Positions 8,573-18,736 of a DNA stretch of 64,000 bases are shown piece by piece (position 1 is the first letter of the stretch; each line of letters begins with the position of its first letter). Source of the stretch: Roseovarius sp. Its GTDB lineage: Bacteria > Pseudomonadota > Alphaproteobacteria > Rhodobacterales > Rhodobacteraceae. The stretch is taken from NCBI RefSeq assembly GCF_030373445.1, contig NZ_JAUCYU010000012.1, positions 1 through 64,000 on the forward strand, given 5' to 3'. A model generated the notes under the pieces. That model was not told the origin of the DNA, ran no database searches, and saw only the letters and a list, made by a program, of their open reading frames with translations. Made by a program: the position numbers and the translations under genes.

Positions 8573-8589
8573 GCCGGGAGGAATTTGAC

Positions 8590-8895
8590 ATGGCTAAAAA
8601 AGCAATGATCGAACGCGAGAAGAAGCGTCAGCGCCTGGTGAAGCAATACGCCGCCAAGCGTGCCGCTCTGAAGGAAATCATCAGCGACGAGTCGAAGCCG
8701 ATGGAAGAACGCTTCCGTGCCTCGCTCAAGCTGGCGGAACTGCCGCGCAACAGCTCGGCCACCCGCCTGCATAACCGCTGCCAGCTCACCGGCCGGCCGC
8801 ACGCCTACTACCGGAAACTGAAAGTCAGCCGGATCGCCCTGCGCGACCTGGGCTCGGCCGGTCAGATGCCGGGCGTGGTCAAGTCGAGCTGGTAA
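8590..8895 (+). CDS. rpsN: 30S ribosomal protein S14 (zinc-free type)
   Basis: Encodes 101 residues. This is the long S14 form without a CxxC-type zinc ribbon: one Cys, in [20 protein letters not shown], replaces the motif. It binds the 30S head next to S10 and S3. GGGAGG precedes its ATG. Confidence 0.96.
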   Translation: MAKKAMIEREKKRQRLVKQYAAKRAALKEIISDESKPMEERFRASLKLAELPRNSSATRLHNRCQLTGRPHAYYRKLKVSRIALRDLGSAGQMPGVVKSSW

Positions 8896-8908
8896 GGAGG
8901 GACATGAG

Positions 8909-9301
8909 ATGAACGATCCTATCGGCGATATGCTGACCCGCATCCGCAACGCGGGCATGCGCGGCAAGTCCACCGTCATGGTGCCGGCCTCGAAGATGCG
9001 CGTGCGCGTGCTGAACGTGCTGGCGGACGAGGGCTATATCCGTGGCTTCGAAGATGCCACCGACAGCCGCGGCCACCCCGCGATCGAGGTCAGCCTGAAG
9101 TATTTCGAAGGCGCCCCCGCCATCCGCGAGATGAAGCGGGTCTCGAAGCCCGGCCGCCGGGTGTACATGGGCGTCAAGGACATTCCGTCGGTCCGCCAGG
9201 GCCTCGGCGTGTCGATTGTCTCGACCCCGCAGGGTGTGATGTCGGATGCAAACGCACGGGCGGCCAACGTTGGCGGCGAAGTGCTTTGCACCGTATTCTA
9301 A
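8909..9301 (+). CDS. rpsH: 30S ribosomal protein S8
   Basis: Encodes 130 residues. [16 protein letters not shown] and the C-terminal [18 protein letters not shown] are the uS8 signature. S8 is a primary 16S rRNA binder and in E. coli represses the spc operon. A possible hairpin target was noted only between rplR and rpsE, so control by S8 is not established here. Confidence 0.97.
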   Translation: MNDPIGDMLTRIRNAGMRGKSTVMVPASKMRVRVLNVLADEGYIRGFEDATDSRGHPAIEVSLKYFEGAPAIREMKRVSKPGRRVYMGVKDIPSVRQGLGVSIVSTPQGVMSDANARAANVGGEVLCTVF

Positions 9302-9313
9302 GGAGGCCTGATT

Positions 9314-9847
9314 ATGTCTCGTATCGGTAAACAACCCGTGGCCCTGCCCGATGGCGTCACTGCCTCGCTCAGCGGCCAGACGATCGAGGTGAAAGGTCCG
9401 AAGCAAACGAAAAGCTTCACCTTCACCGACGATGTCACCATCGCGATCGAGGACGGCCAGGTCACCGTTGCGCCGCGCGGCAAATCCAAGCGCGCGCGTC
9501 AGCAGTGGGGCATGAGCCGCACGATCATCGCCAACCTCGTTCACGGATCGAAAGAGCCCTTCAAGAAAGAGCTCGAAATCCAGGGCGTCGGTTACCGGGC
9601 ACAGGTTCAGGGCAACACCCTGAAGCTGAACCTCGGCCTGTCGCACGATGTGGATTTCCCGATCCCGGAAGGTATTACTGTCACGGCGCCGAAGCCCACC
9701 GAACTGGTGGTCGAGGGCCATGACAAGCAGCTCGTCGGTGAAGTCGCGGCCAATATCCGCGACTGGCGGCGCCCGGAGCCCTACAAGGGCAAAGGCATCC
9801 GCTACAAGGGCGAGTATATCTTCCAGAAGGAAGGCAAGAAGAAGTAA
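9314..9847 (+). CDS. rplF: 50S ribosomal protein L6
   Basis: Encodes 177 residues with the two homologous L6 domains. The C-terminal signature [16 protein letters not shown] is intact. L6 lies near the GTPase-associated centre. An AAGGAGG SD precedes the ATG. Confidence 0.97.
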   Translation: MSRIGKQPVALPDGVTASLSGQTIEVKGPKQTKSFTFTDDVTIAIEDGQVTVAPRGKSKRARQQWGMSRTIIANLVHGSKEPFKKELEIQGVGYRAQVQGNTLKLNLGLSHDVDFPIPEGITVTAPKPTELVVEGHDKQLVGEVAANIRDWRRPEPYKGKGIRYKGEYIFQKEGKKK

Positions 9848-9858
9848 GGACGCGACAG

Positions 9859-10218
9859 ATGGCAAACAGCAAAAGACAACTGTTCCAGAAACGCCGCCTG
9901 CGCGTTCGGAGCAAACTTCGCAAGGTCAATGCCGGGCGTCCGCGCCTGAGCGTGCACCGCTCGTCGAAAAACATGAGCGTGCAGATCATCGACGATGTGA
10001 ACGGCGTCACCCTGGCCTCGGCCTCGACGCTCGAGAAGGATCTCGGCTTCGTCGGCAAGAACACGATGGATGCGGCGAAGAAGATCGGCGCCACCATCGC
10101 CGAACGCGCCAAGGCGGCGGGCATCACCGAGGCCCAGTTCGACCGCGGCGGGTTCCTGTTTCACGGCCGGATCAAGGCGCTGGCGGATGCCGCCCGCGAA
10201 GCCGGCCTGAAAATCTAA
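9859..10218 (+). CDS. rplR: 50S ribosomal protein L18
   Basis: Encodes 119 residues. The basic N-terminus ([13 protein letters not shown]) and the [24 protein letters not shown] end are typical. L18 delivers 5S rRNA to the central protuberance with L5. It starts 11 bp behind rplF. Confidence 0.97.
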   Translation: MANSKRQLFQKRRLRVRSKLRKVNAGRPRLSVHRSSKNMSVQIIDDVNGVTLASASTLEKDLGFVGKNTMDAAKKIGATIAERAKAAGITEAQFDRGGFLFHGRIKALADAAREAGLKI

Positions 10219-10223
10219 GGCGC

Positions 10224-10253
10224 AGGCGCCGCGGGGCTGATCCCGGGGCGCCT
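10224..10253 (+). other. Hairpin between rplR and rpsE
   Basis: AGGCGCC (10224-10230) pairs with GGCGCCT (10247-10253), and CGGG/CCCG continue the stem after one mismatch. It lies in a 122-bp gap, which is unusual for a spacer inside the spc gene order. There is no T-run. It may be a processing site or a ribosomal protein binding site. Confidence 0.35.
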
Positions 10254-10340
10254 CGATGATCCGGGTCGGGGGCACAAGGCCTTTCGACACCTGGATTGGA
10301 CAAACTTGAAGCCCGCGAGGGCGCCAGGAAAGGATGCCAG

Positions 10341-10919
10341 ATGGCAAGAGATGACAACCGCCGCGGAGGTCGCGATCGCGACGAAGCGCCGGAATTCGCC
10401 GATCGCCTTGTCGCGATCAACCGTGTTTCGAAAACCGTGAAGGGCGGCAAGCGCTTCGGGTTCGCAGCTCTCGTCGTCGTGGGCGACCAGAAGGGCCGCG
10501 TGGGCTTCGGCAAGGGCAAGGCCAAAGAGGTGCCCGAGGCGATCCGCAAGGCCACCGAGCAGGCCAAGCGCGGCATGATCCGCGTGCCGCTGCGCGAAGG
10601 CCGCACGCTGCACCATGACGGTTACGGCCGTCACGGCGCCGGCAAGGTGATCATGCGCACCGCGCCGCAAGGTACCGGTATCATCGCCGGTGGTCCGATG
10701 CGTGCCGTGTTCGAGATGCTGGGCGTTCAGGACGTGGTGGCCAAGTCGGTGGGCACGCAGAACCCCTACAACATGATCCGTGCCACGCTGGACGCGCTGC
10801 AGTTCCAGGCCAGCCCGCGCCACGTGGCGCAGCGCCGCGGCAAGAAGGTCGCCGACATCCTGAAACGGGATGAAGGTCCGAAGGGCGAACACCCGGCCGA
10901 CACGGCCGCGGAAGCGTAA
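10341..10919 (+). CDS. rpsE: 30S ribosomal protein S5
   Basis: Encodes 192 residues from the ATG at 10341. I prefer this start to one 15 codons upstream because it has the SD-like AGGAAAGG and begins [12 protein letters not shown], as S5 proteins of this group do. The S5 double-stranded RNA binding-like domain ([34 protein letters not shown]) and the C-terminal domain are complete. S5 influences translational fidelity. Confidence 0.96.
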   Translation: MARDDNRRGGRDRDEAPEFADRLVAINRVSKTVKGGKRFGFAALVVVGDQKGRVGFGKGKAKEVPEAIRKATEQAKRGMIRVPLREGRTLHHDGYGRHGAGKVIMRTAPQGTGIIAGGPMRAVFEMLGVQDVVAKSVGTQNPYNMIRATLDALQFQASPRHVAQRRGKKVADILKRDEGPKGEHPADTAAEA

Positions 10920-10931
10920 GGAGACAGGGAC

Positions 10932-11120
10932 ATGGCCAAAACCATCGTCGTCAAGCAGGTGGGTTCGCCCATCCGCCGCCCCAAGGAACAGCGCGCCACG
11001 CTCGTTGGCCTGGGGCTCAACAAGATGCACAAGACCCGTGAGCTGGAAGACACCCCCTCGGTGCGCGGCATGATCAACAAGATCCCGCACCTGGTGGAAA
11101 TCGTCGAAGAGCGCGGTTGA
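10932..11120 (+). CDS. rpmD: 50S ribosomal protein L30
   Basis: Encodes 62 residues. [23 protein letters not shown] and [22 protein letters not shown] are the uL30 pattern. It is the last gene of the third sub-operon; a terminator follows in place of rplO, which is usually next. Confidence 0.96.
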   Translation: MAKTIVVKQVGSPIRRPKEQRATLVGLGLNKMHKTRELEDTPSVRGMINKIPHLVEIVEERG

Positions 11121-11130
11121 GTTTGGGTGA

Positions 11131-11152
11131 GGTGGGTTGACACCCACCCTAC
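11131..11152. repeat. GGTGGGT/ACCCACC palindromic repeat, copy 5
   Basis: GGTGGGT (11131-11137), a 4-nt loop, ACCCACC (11142-11148) and the CTAC tail. It begins only 10 bp behind the rpmD stop and directly precedes the terminator hairpin. Confidence 0.8.
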
Positions 11153-11159
11153 GGATAGG

Positions 11160-11190
11160 CGCCCCGGTCAGTGATGGCCGGGGCGTTTTT
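11160..11190 (+). terminator. Intrinsic terminator after rpmD
   Basis: CGCCCCGG (11160-11167) pairs with CCGGGGCG (11178-11185) around a 10-nt loop and five T residues follow. It ends the L29-L30 sub-operon. Confidence 0.85.
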
Positions 11191-11240
11191 CTTTGGCGGC
11201 GCGGTTTTGGGGGAGAGGAAGCCCGGAATCGAGCCGAAGG

Positions 11241-11378
11241 CGCCGGGCGAGCGCCGGCCCGTCCCGGCGGGCAGGCGCTTTGGCGGGTGTGGCATAACGT
11301 TCGTAGGGAAGATGTATTCGGCACCATAAAGCGTGAGCCAATTCCGTCGCTGCGCCTCCCCACGGGCCGGCGCTCGCC
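11241..11378. repeat. Hairpin-ended dispersed element, copy 2 (interrupted)
   Basis: The left arm (11241-11261) is identical to that of the copy at 2472, and the next 20 bases are also identical. The core GATGTATTCGGCACCATAAA is at 11311-11330 and the inner GCGCCTCCCCA is conserved. The right arm matches for 16 bp (11363-11378) and is then interrupted by a palindromic sequence, with GC-rich remnants beyond it. Confidence 0.7.
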
Positions 11379-11436
11379 TATCGTGAATTGCCTTGCAATT
11401 CACTTGCGGCAGGCGATTGCAAGCAATCGCCGATAG
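11378..11436. repeat. Cloverleaf-like inverted repeat inside the element
   Basis: CTATCG (11378-11383) and CGATAG (11431-11436) enclose two perfect hairpins with 9-bp stems: GTGAATTGC/GCAATTCAC (11383-11403) and GGCGATTGC/GCAATCGCC (11412-11431). It splits the right arm of the hairpin-ended element and so looks inserted. Confidence 0.6.
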
Positions 11437-11524
11437 CCCGCCGGGCGGGATGCGGCATTCCTCCCGTTGCCCCGGCGCGGGCGGTCTGCCAAAAGAGAAA
11501 CAGATCCCCCGGAGACACGCCGAA

Positions 11525-12169
11525 TTGCCCGCCATCGACCTTGAAACCCTGATCCGCGAGTTCATCACGCTTTTCGTCGTGATCGACCCGATTGGCACGC
11601 TGCCGGTCTTCTATTTCGCCGTCGCGGGCGTGCCGGAGAAGCTGCACTGGCGGCTGGCCGTGCGGGGTGTTCTCGTGGCCGCGATCGTGCTGATGGCGTT
11701 CCTGGTGCTGGGGCAGGTGGTGCTCGAGGCGATCGGCCTGCGGCTCGGGTCGTTCCAGATCGCGGGCGGGCTGATCCTGTTCGTCTTCGCCATGCAGATG
11801 ATCTTTGGCGAGGCCAAGGCCGAGCGCGAGATCGAGGCGGCGGAGAAGGATCACATGAGCGGCGCGGTGTTCCCGCTGGCGATGCCCTCGATCGCCTCGC
11901 CCGGGGCGATGCTGGCGATTGTCATTCTCACCGATAACAACCGGAATTCCATTCCAGACCAGGCGGTTACGGCGGGGCTTCTGGTGGTGGTGCTGCTGAT
12001 CACGCTGCTGCTACTGCTGCTGGCGAGCCGGTTGAAACGGGTGATCGGCAATACCGGGGCGAACGTGATCAGCCAGGTGATGGGGATGATCCTGGCGACC
12101 GTGGCGGTGGACGCGGTGCTGAGCGGGCTCGAGGTTGTGGGCGTGCTGAACCTGGCGGGCGCGGGATAG
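11525..12169 (+). CDS. MarC family integral membrane protein
   Basis: Encodes 214 residues from a TTG at 11525, which has GGAG 11 bp upstream. The longer open frame upstream runs through a repeat and is unlikely to be translated. The MarC features are ITLFVVIDPIGTLPVFYF near the N-terminus, about six hydrophobic segments, and MAMPSIASPGAMLAIVI-like sequence (residues about 118-134). MarC proteins are inner-membrane proteins of unknown function; the old link to antibiotic resistance was not confirmed. It interrupts the ribosomal cluster between rpmD and rplO. Confidence 0.85.
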   Translation: MPAIDLETLIREFITLFVVIDPIGTLPVFYFAVAGVPEKLHWRLAVRGVLVAAIVLMAFLVLGQVVLEAIGLRLGSFQIAGGLILFVFAMQMIFGEAKAEREIEAAEKDHMSGAVFPLAMPSIASPGAMLAIVILTDNNRNSIPDQAVTAGLLVVVLLITLLLLLLASRLKRVIGNTGANVISQVMGMILATVAVDAVLSGLEVVGVLNLAGAG

Positions 12170-12178
12170 GGTAGGAGA

Positions 12179-12199
12179 GGTGGGTTTCACCCACCCTAC
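12179..12199. repeat. GGTGGGT/ACCCACC palindromic repeat, copy 6
   Basis: GGTGGGT (12179-12185), a 3-nt loop, ACCCACC (12189-12195) and the CTAC tail. It begins 10 bp behind the stop of the marC-like gene, the same spacing as behind rpmD. Confidence 0.8.
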
Positions 12200-12239
12200 G
12201 GGCGGCCCCTGTCGGACGCGATGTGCTAAGCGCCGTGGG

Positions 12240-12425
12240 TCAGTGGCAATGGTAGGGTTTCGACCCGGCGTGGCAGCATTTTCCCGGGGGCGAATTCTTG
12301 CGGCATCCGCCGCTGTGCCAGACCTCGTCTGCCAGTAAGCCCTGCGCCGCGCCCTGGCTGGCGGCGAGAACCGGGCTGGATGATACCAGGATGCTGATGA
12401 TCGCCGCTGTCGTGAACCGCTTCAT
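12240..12425 (-). CDS. Small secreted Cys/His-rich protein (ends in YHCH)
   Basis: Encodes 61 residues from the ATG at 12425, preceded by GGGGGGAGA. Residues 1-21 form a signal peptide (KRFTTAAIISILVSSSPVLAA). The mature part ends GGCRKNSPPGKCCHAGSKPYHCH, with three Cys before the final HCH. The ending resembles the YHCH-type tails of small secreted or nuclease-associated proteins; a metal-binding role is a guess. It lies between the marC-like and VWA genes. Confidence 0.6.
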   Translation of the reverse strand: MKRFTTAAIISILVSSSPVLAASQGAAQGLLADEVWHSGGCRKNSPPGKCCHAGSKPYHCH

Positions 12426-12516
12426 GTCATTCTCCCCCCACATGATGCGTTAACAGTTTACTAACTTTTTCCCTTTCGGGGTAAAGATTTTCGACCTTGG
12501 AGAGGAGCTGGTTTGT

Positions 12517-13233
12517 TTAGCCGGCCGAAGTCGCGGGACGGGCAGGGGCCCGCCCGATCAGCGCACAGCCCAGCGTCTCGCGCAGGGCCGCGGCCAGTTC
12601 GTCGACGGTTTCGGTGGAGACATACATGCCGCCCGTCCGGTCGGCGAGGCACTTGGCGACGGTCGTGCCGTCATAGCCCTCGGCCTCGGGGCTGTTCCAG
12701 CTGAACGGGTCGTAGACCACGCGGAAGCCGATGACGTGGACGGTGAGGTCGTACCCTTCCGCCGCCAGTGTCGCGCCGAGGGCGCAGGGGCGGCCGCCGC
12801 AGGTTTCGTTGCCGTCGGTGACCAGTACCACGATGCCGGGGGTGCCGCGGTAGTCCAGCGTTTCGGCGGCGGCGAGGACGGAGGCGGCGAGCGGCGTGAG
12901 GCCCTGCGGCGCCAGGGTGTCGATGGCGCCGGTTACGGCTTGGGACGCGTCGGGGATGGGGGCGAAGCGGAGGTCGATGCCGGTGCAGCTTCGGTCGCCG
13001 CCGGGGCCGTAAACCAGCAGGCCCACGCGGCGGAAGGGGGCGATCTGGGGCATGGCGCGGTGGAGCGCGGTGCGGGCCTCGGCGATGCGGGTGGGCGCGG
13101 TTGCGTCGGCGCCGATCTCGGCCATCGAGGCGGAGCCGTCGAAGACCAGCATGGCATCGGTGGCGCAGCCCGGGGCGGCCGGGGTGGCCGATAGGGCGAG
13201 GGCCGAGGCGAGGAGGGCGGCACGGAGGGTCAT
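12517..13233 (-). CDS. Periplasmic von Willebrand factor A domain protein
   Basis: Encodes 238 residues. A signal peptide of about 20 residues is followed by a VWA domain with a complete MIDAS metal site: DGSAS at residues 32-36, Thr113 in [10 protein letters not shown] and Asp140 in VTDGNETC. Six or more Cys suggest disulfides in the periplasm. VWA proteins of this kind bind partner proteins through a divalent cation; the partner here is unknown. It is on the opposite strand to the ribosomal genes and is part of the block inserted between rpmD and rplO. Confidence 0.8.
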   Translation of the reverse strand: MTLRAALLASALALSATPAAPGCATDAMLVFDGSASMAEIGADATAPTRIAEARTALHRAMPQIAPFRRVGLLVYGPGGDRSCTGIDLRFAPIPDASQAVTGAIDTLAPQGLTPLAASVLAAAETLDYRGTPGIVVLVTDGNETCGGRPCALGATLAAEGYDLTVHVIGFRVVYDPFSWNSPEAEGYDGTTVAKCLADRTGGMYVSTETVDELAAALRETLGCALIGRAPARPATSAG

Positions 13234-13373
13234 GGGAGAAGGAGATAACGCGGGAGGCGAGAAATCAATCGGGTTTGGTGGGGGGGCGTTTCTGGCTGAG
13301 GTCGCGCGGCGGGCGTCACCGGGGCCGATGCGCCGTGGGTCTGCCCCGTGACGTCAGCCCCCGCACAGGCCCC

Positions 13374-13402
13374 TTGATCCGCCCGCGCAACCCGTCTATA
13401 CG
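13374..13402 (+). promoter_or_regulatory. Candidate sigma70 promoter for rplO-secY-adk
   Basis: TTGATC (13374-13379) and TATACG (13397-13402) are 17 bp apart, about 100 bp upstream of rplO. The rplO genes need their own promoter here because rpmD ends in a terminator and opposite-strand genes lie between. Confidence 0.6.
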
Positions 13403-13499
13403 CGCCCGGTGGCCCGGGATGGGCCCGACTCGAAAACCAAGACATGCCGAGGTTGTCCTCACCCGCTTCGGGGGGCACATCCGGCTCAGGAGAAGCGAT

Positions 13500-13973
13500 A
13501 TGAAACTGAACGAACTGCGCGACAACGCGGGCGCGACCAAACCCCGCAAACGTGTCGGCCGTGGCCCGGGCTCGGGCATGGGCAAGACCGCCGGCCGTGG
13601 TATCAAGGGCCAGAAATCCCGTTCGGGCGTGGCCATCAAGGGCTATGAAGGCGGCCAGATGCCGCTCTACCAGCGCCTGCCCAAGCGTGGCTTCAACAAG
13701 CCGAACCGCAAGAAATACGCCGTGGTCAATCTCGGCCTGATCCAGAAATTCGTCGACGCCAAGAAGATCGACGGCGGCAAGCCGATCACCGAGGACGTGC
13801 TGGTCGAAAGCGGCCTCGTGCGCCGCAAGCTCGACGGGATCCGCGTTCTGGCCAAGGGCGAGATCAGCGGCAAGCTGACGCTGGAAGTGACCGGCGCGTC
13901 GAAATCGGCCGTCGAGGCGGTCGAGAAAGCGGGTGGCTCTCTGAATGTCACAACCGCGCAGGCGGCCGAATAA
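13500..13973 (+). CDS. rplO: 50S ribosomal protein L15
   Basis: Encodes 157 residues from the ATG at 13500, where CAGGAGAAG gives a good SD and the protein starts [22 protein letters not shown] as expected. The open frame upstream of this point is spurious. [20 protein letters not shown] is the glycine-rich L15 (uL15) core. It heads the rplO-secY-adk unit. Confidence 0.97.
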   Translation: MKLNELRDNAGATKPRKRVGRGPGSGMGKTAGRGIKGQKSRSGVAIKGYEGGQMPLYQRLPKRGFNKPNRKKYAVVNLGLIQKFVDAKKIDGGKPITEDVLVESGLVRRKLDGIRVLAKGEISGKLTLEVTGASKSAVEAVEKAGGSLNVTTAQAAE

Positions 13974-14025
13974 GAGGTTGTGAGCGGCCCTCACGCCGCT
14001 TACATAGCCCCTAGTTTTCCTTAGG

Positions 14026-14060
14026 ACGCCGCCTTTGCCGGAAAACGGCTTTGGCGGCGT
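14026..14060 (+). other. Hairpin between rplO and secY
   Basis: ACGCCGCC (14026-14033) pairs with GGCGGCGT (14053-14060), and GCCG/CGGC inside pair around GAAAA. TCGTTTATAAAG follows, a weak T-run. It ends 28 bp before secY and may act as an attenuator that lowers secY expression relative to L15, or as an mRNA processing site. Confidence 0.45.
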
Positions 14061-14088
14061 TCGTTTATAAAGAAAAAGAGACCCGCGC

Positions 14089-15455
<1,367 letters not shown>

Positions 15456-15459
<4 letters not shown>

Positions 15460-16031
15460 ATATCATTCTTCTTGGACCGCCCGGCGCGGGCAAAGGCACA
15501 CAGGCCCAGATCCTTGTCGAGAAGCGGGGCATGATCCAGCTTTCGACCGGCGACATGCTGCGCGAGGCCAAGGACAGCGGCACCGAGATGGGCAAGGTCG
15601 TGGCCGACGTGATGGCGCGCGGCGACCTGGTGACCGACGAGATCGTGATCGGGCTGATCCGGGAAAAGATCCAGGGCGAGAATGCCGGCGGGTTCATCTT
15701 CGACGGCTTCCCGCGCACGCTGGCGCAGGCCGACGCGCTGGCCCAGCTGCTGGAGGAAACGGGCCAGACGCTCGATGCCGTGATCGAGCTTCAGGTCGAT
15801 GACGAGATCCTGGTGAGCCGCATCGTGGGGCGCGCCGAAGAGGCCGCCGCCGCCGGTCAGCCGGTGCGGGCCGACGACAACGAGGAAAGCCTCAAGCAGC
15901 GGCTGATGGAATATTACAAGAAGACCTCGCCGCTCATCGGTTATTACTATGCCAAGGGCCAGCTCACCGCGGTCGACGGGCTGGGCACGATCGACGAGGT
16001 GTCGGCAGCCATCGACGGCAAGCTCGGCTGA
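15456..16031 (+). CDS. adk: Adenylate kinase (short lid)
   Basis: Encodes 191 residues. The P-loop [10 protein letters not shown] is at residues 7-16, and STGDMLR and FDGFPRT bind AMP. The lid is the short zinc-free type ([18 protein letters not shown]). The enzyme interconverts ATP + AMP and 2 ADP in the cytoplasm. It is coupled to secY by an ATGA overlap and followed by a terminator. Confidence 0.97.
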
Positions 16032-16072
16032 GCGCCGTCGCCTGACGCTTGGCGCTTTCACGGAAAGCGGCT

Positions 16073-16103
16073 AACCTCCGGTCCCACGGGTCGGAGGTTT
16101 TTT
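16073..16103 (+). terminator. Terminator after adk that contains the next gene's SD
   Basis: AACCTCCG (16073-16080) pairs with CGGAGGTT (16092-16099) and a run of six T follows (16098-16103). The 3' arm contains GGAGG at 16093-16097, correctly spaced as SD for the ATG at 16105. Read-through transcripts would therefore have this SD buried in the stem. Confidence 0.8.
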
Positions 16104-16104
16104 C

Positions 16105-16464
16105 ATGAAGGGTGTTTGGATCGCGGCGCTGGTTTTCCTGGCCACGCCGCTTCGGGCGGAGATGGATTTCGTCACCGACCGGGCGCTCTGCGGGCTCGAG
16201 ATGGTCGAGCGGCACGAACGCGGCATGAGCTTCGACGGCACGTGGTTTTCCGAGATCGAGTATCACTGCGAACTGTCCGAGCCCATCCCGCGCCCCGACT
16301 GGACCGGTGACCAGACCCATATCCGCCCCGGTTACTGCGAGGAGCCCGGCGCGCTTTACCCGAAGGTTTTCGTGCTGCGGACCTTCCAATCGGAGCCGGG
16401 CCTGCTATATGTCTACGAGGACGAAACGGGCAGTGCGCAGGCTTATTTCCTGTGCAGTGACTGA
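16105..16464 (+). CDS. Small secreted protein of unknown function
   Basis: Encodes 119 residues. Residues 1-18 are a signal peptide ending in RAE. The mature protein has four Cys (LCGLEM, YHCELS, GYCEEP, YFLCSD), which could form two disulfides. I do not recognise a family. Its SD lies inside the adk terminator stem. It stands alone between the adk and rpsM transcription units. Confidence 0.7.
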   Translation: MKGVWIAALVFLATPLRAEMDFVTDRALCGLEMVERHERGMSFDGTWFSEIEYHCELSEPIPRPDWTGDQTHIRPGYCEEPGALYPKVFVLRTFQSEPGLLYVYEDETGSAQAYFLCSD

Positions 16465-16481
16465 CAGGCCCCGCGGGGGGC

Positions 16482-16510
16482 TTGACGCTCTTGGCATTTG
16501 CTCCTAAGCA
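16482..16510 (+). promoter_or_regulatory. Candidate sigma70 promoter for rpsM-rpsK-rpoA
   Basis: CTTGACG supplies a -35 of TTGACG (16482-16487), followed after 17 bp by TAAGCA (16505-16510). Transcription should start near 16517, leaving a 150-nt leader before rpsM. Confidence 0.55.
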
Positions 16511-16666
16511 CCACCATCTCATGAGAGAAAATGATTCTTTTCCGGGTCGCACCCGGGGCCGAATCGACCACCTGTATCAGCTGCGGCCCGGACGGAACCG
16601 TCTCGGGCCTACGTTGTGAAAAAAGGTTCTGGCACTACGGAACCGCAACACAAGAGGACACGACAC

Positions 16667-17035
16667 TTGGCACGTATCGCCGGCGTTAACATCCCGACCC
16701 ACAAACGGGTCCCGATCGCCCTGACTTACATCACTGGTATCGGCCATTCCTCGGCCAAGGCCATCTGCGAAGCCGTCAACATCGACGTCACCCGCCGGGT
16801 GAACGAGTTGAGCGACTCCGAAGTGCTTGCCGTGCGCGAGCATATCGACGCCAACTACACCGTCGAGGGCGACCTGCGCCGCGATGTTCAGATGAACATC
16901 AAGCGGCTCATGGATCTCGGCTGCTACCGTGGTCTGCGCCACCGCCGGAACCTGCCGGTTCGCGGCCAGCGGACCCACACCAACGCCCGCACCCGCAAGG
17001 GCCCGGCAAAAGCCATTGCCGGCAAGAAGAAGTAA
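16667..17035 (+). CDS. rpsM: 30S ribosomal protein S13 (TTG start)
   Basis: Encodes 122 residues from a TTG at 16667. This start gives (M)[18 protein letters not shown], the universal S13 N-terminus, and has AAGAGGA 8 bp upstream; the ATG-like start further upstream adds 17 unconserved residues. The C-terminal tail ends in the basic [12 protein letters not shown]13 (uS13) contacts both subunits. It is first in the alpha-operon segment. Confidence 0.95.
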   Translation: MARIAGVNIPTHKRVPIALTYITGIGHSSAKAICEAVNIDVTRRVNELSDSEVLAVREHIDANYTVEGDLRRDVQMNIKRLMDLGCYRGLRHRRNLPVRGQRTHTNARTRKGPAKAIAGKKK

Positions 17036-17050
17036 GGGAGGGCAGCAGAT

Positions 17051-17452
17051 ATGGCACGTGATACCCGCCGCGGCGCACAGCGCGGCAAGAAAAAGGTCTC
17101 GAAGAACATCGCCACCGGCGTGGCGCATGTGAACAGTTCCTTCAACAACACCAAGATCCTGATCTCGGACGTGCAAGGCAACGCGATTGCCTGGTCGTCG
17201 GCCGGCACGATGGGCTTCAAGGGGTCGCGCAAGTCGACCCCCTACGCCGCCCAGATGGCCGCAGAGGATGCAGGCCGCAAGGCGCAGGAACACGGCATGA
17301 AGACCCTCGAGGTCGAAGTGCAGGGCCCCGGTTCGGGCCGCGAAAGTGCCCTGCGCGCGCTGGCCGCTGTCGGCTTCAACATCACCTCGATCCGTGATGT
17401 GACCCCGATCGCGCATAACGGCTGCCGCCCGCCGAAGCGCCGCCGGGTCTGA
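17051..17452 (+). CDS. rpsK: 30S ribosomal protein S11
   Basis: Encodes 133 residues. [21 protein letters not shown] and the C-terminal [18 protein letters not shown] are the uS11 signature. S11 lies on the 30S platform. It follows rpsM after 15 bp; a hairpin separates it from rpoA. Confidence 0.97.
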   Translation: MARDTRRGAQRGKKKVSKNIATGVAHVNSSFNNTKILISDVQGNAIAWSSAGTMGFKGSRKSTPYAAQMAAEDAGRKAQEHGMKTLEVEVQGPGSGRESALRALAAVGFNITSIRDVTPIAHNGCRPPKRRRV

Positions 17453-17468
17453 TCTTACCGATTATCGG

Positions 17469-17496
17469 TGGGGCCGCGTGTTCGTTCACGGCCCCA
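17469..17496 (+). other. Hairpin between rpsK and rpoA
   Basis: TGGGGCCG (17469-17476) pairs with CGGCCCCA (17489-17496) with further GTG/CAC pairing inside. Only ATTCC follows, so termination would be weak. It could tune rpoA relative to the ribosomal genes. Confidence 0.4.
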
Positions 17497-17567
17497 TTCC
17501 GTCATTTTAAACCTCGGGCGTTCTTGGCCTTCGGACATGGGGCCGAGAACAGGAATGGAGGGACCGC

Positions 17568-18584
17568 ATGATCCACAAGAACTGGGCAGAACTGATCAAG
17601 CCGACGCAGCTGGACGTGAAGCCGGGCAATGACCCGCTGCGCCAGGCCACCGTCGTGGCCGAACCGCTGGAGCGCGGCTTCGGTCTGACCCTTGGCAACG
17701 CGCTGCGCCGCGTGCTGCTGTCGTCGCTTCAGGGCGCCGCGATCACCTCGGTGCAGATCGACAACGTGCTGCACGAATTCTCGTCGGTGGCCGGTGTGCG
17801 CGAAGACGTGACAGATATCGTCCTGAACCTCAAGGGCGTGGCCCTGCGCATGGAAGTGGAAGGGCCCAAGCGCCTGTCGATCTCGGCCAAGGGGCCGGGC
17901 GTCGTCACCGCCGGCGACATTTCCGACAGCGCGGGCATCGAGATCCTGAACAAGGATCACGTGATCTGCCACCTCGACGAGGGTGCCGACCTGTTCATGG
18001 AACTGACCGTGAACCAGGGCAAGGGCTATGTCGCCGCCGACAAGAACAAGCCGGAAGACGCGCCGATCGGCCTGATCCCGGTCGACGCGATCTATTCGCC
18101 GGTCGTCAAGGTCAGCTACGACGTGCAGCCCACCCGCGAGGGCCAGGTGCTGGACTATGACAAGCTGACCATGAAGGTCGATACCGACGGGTCGGTCACG
18201 CCGGACGACGCGGTGGCCTATGCCGCCCGCATCCTGCAGGACCAGCTTTCGATCTTCGTCAACTTCGAAGAACCCGAATCCGCCGGCCGCCAGGACGAGG
18301 ACGACGGGCTGGAGTTCAACCCGCTGCTTCTCAAGAAGGTCGACGAGCTGGAGCTTTCGGTGCGCTCGGCCAACTGCCTGAAGAACGACAACATCGTCTA
18401 TATCGGCGACCTGATCCAGAAGACCGAAGCCGAGATGCTGCGCACCCCGAACTTCGGCCGCAAGTCGCTGAACGAGATCAAGGAAGTGCTCTCGGGCATG
18501 GGCTTGCATCTCGGCATGGATGTCGAGGACTGGCCGCCGGACAACATCGAGGATCTTGCGAAGAAATTCGAGGATCAATTCTAA
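17568..18584 (+). CDS. rpoA: RNA polymerase subunit alpha
   Basis: Encodes 338 residues. The N-terminal assembly domain ([26 protein letters not shown]) and the C-terminal DNA-binding domain ([38 protein letters not shown]) are complete. Alpha dimerises to start polymerase assembly and contacts UP elements and activators. It follows rpsK after 115 bp. Confidence 0.98.
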   Translation: MIHKNWAELIKPTQLDVKPGNDPLRQATVVAEPLERGFGLTLGNALRRVLLSSLQGAAITSVQIDNVLHEFSSVAGVREDVTDIVLNLKGVALRMEVEGPKRLSISAKGPGVVTAGDISDSAGIEILNKDHVICHLDEGADLFMELTVNQGKGYVAADKNKPEDAPIGLIPVDAIYSPVVKVSYDVQPTREGQVLDYDKLTMKVDTDGSVTPDDAVAYAARILQDQLSIFVNFEEPESAGRQDEDDGLEFNPLLLKKVDELELSVRSANCLKNDNIVYIGDLIQKTEAEMLRTPNFGRKSLNEIKEVLSGMGLHLGMDVEDWPPDNIEDLAKKFEDQF

Positions 18585-18589
18585 GCATT

Positions 18590-18628
18590 GGTGGGTTTCA
18601 CCCACCCTACGGGAGATCGTAGGGTGGG
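18590..18628. repeat. GGTGGGT/ACCCACC palindromic repeat, copy 7 with inverted extra copy
   Basis: GGTGGGT (18590-18596), a 3-nt loop, ACCCACC (18600-18606) and CTAC are followed by an inverted copy: CCCACCCTAC (18601-18610) also pairs with GTAGGGTGGG (18619-18628). It is the only double copy and starts 6 bp behind the rpoA stop, in the gap before rplQ. Confidence 0.8.
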
Positions 18629-18736
18629 GGCCAACCCGCCGCACAATGGGCGTCGAGCCCCAAGGAGAGCCGGTGACACGCATCGCCGGCCGGACAAAGC
18701 AAAACCGCCCGTAGAGGGCACATAGGAGTAAGAAAC

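Larger units (their letters stand above)
11121..11524 (+). other. Repeat-rich intergenic break after rpmD
   Basis: This 404-bp stretch contains a GGTGGGT palindrome (11131-11152), a terminator (11160-11190), a hairpin-ended element (11241-11378) and a cloverleaf-like inverted repeat inside its right end (11378-11436). No gene is supported before the marC-like gene. Confidence 0.8.

Noticed and set aside
12461..12652. Short minus-strand frame overlapping the VWA gene
   Set aside because: Out of frame with the VWA coding sequence, Arg/Pro-rich and without a start signal.
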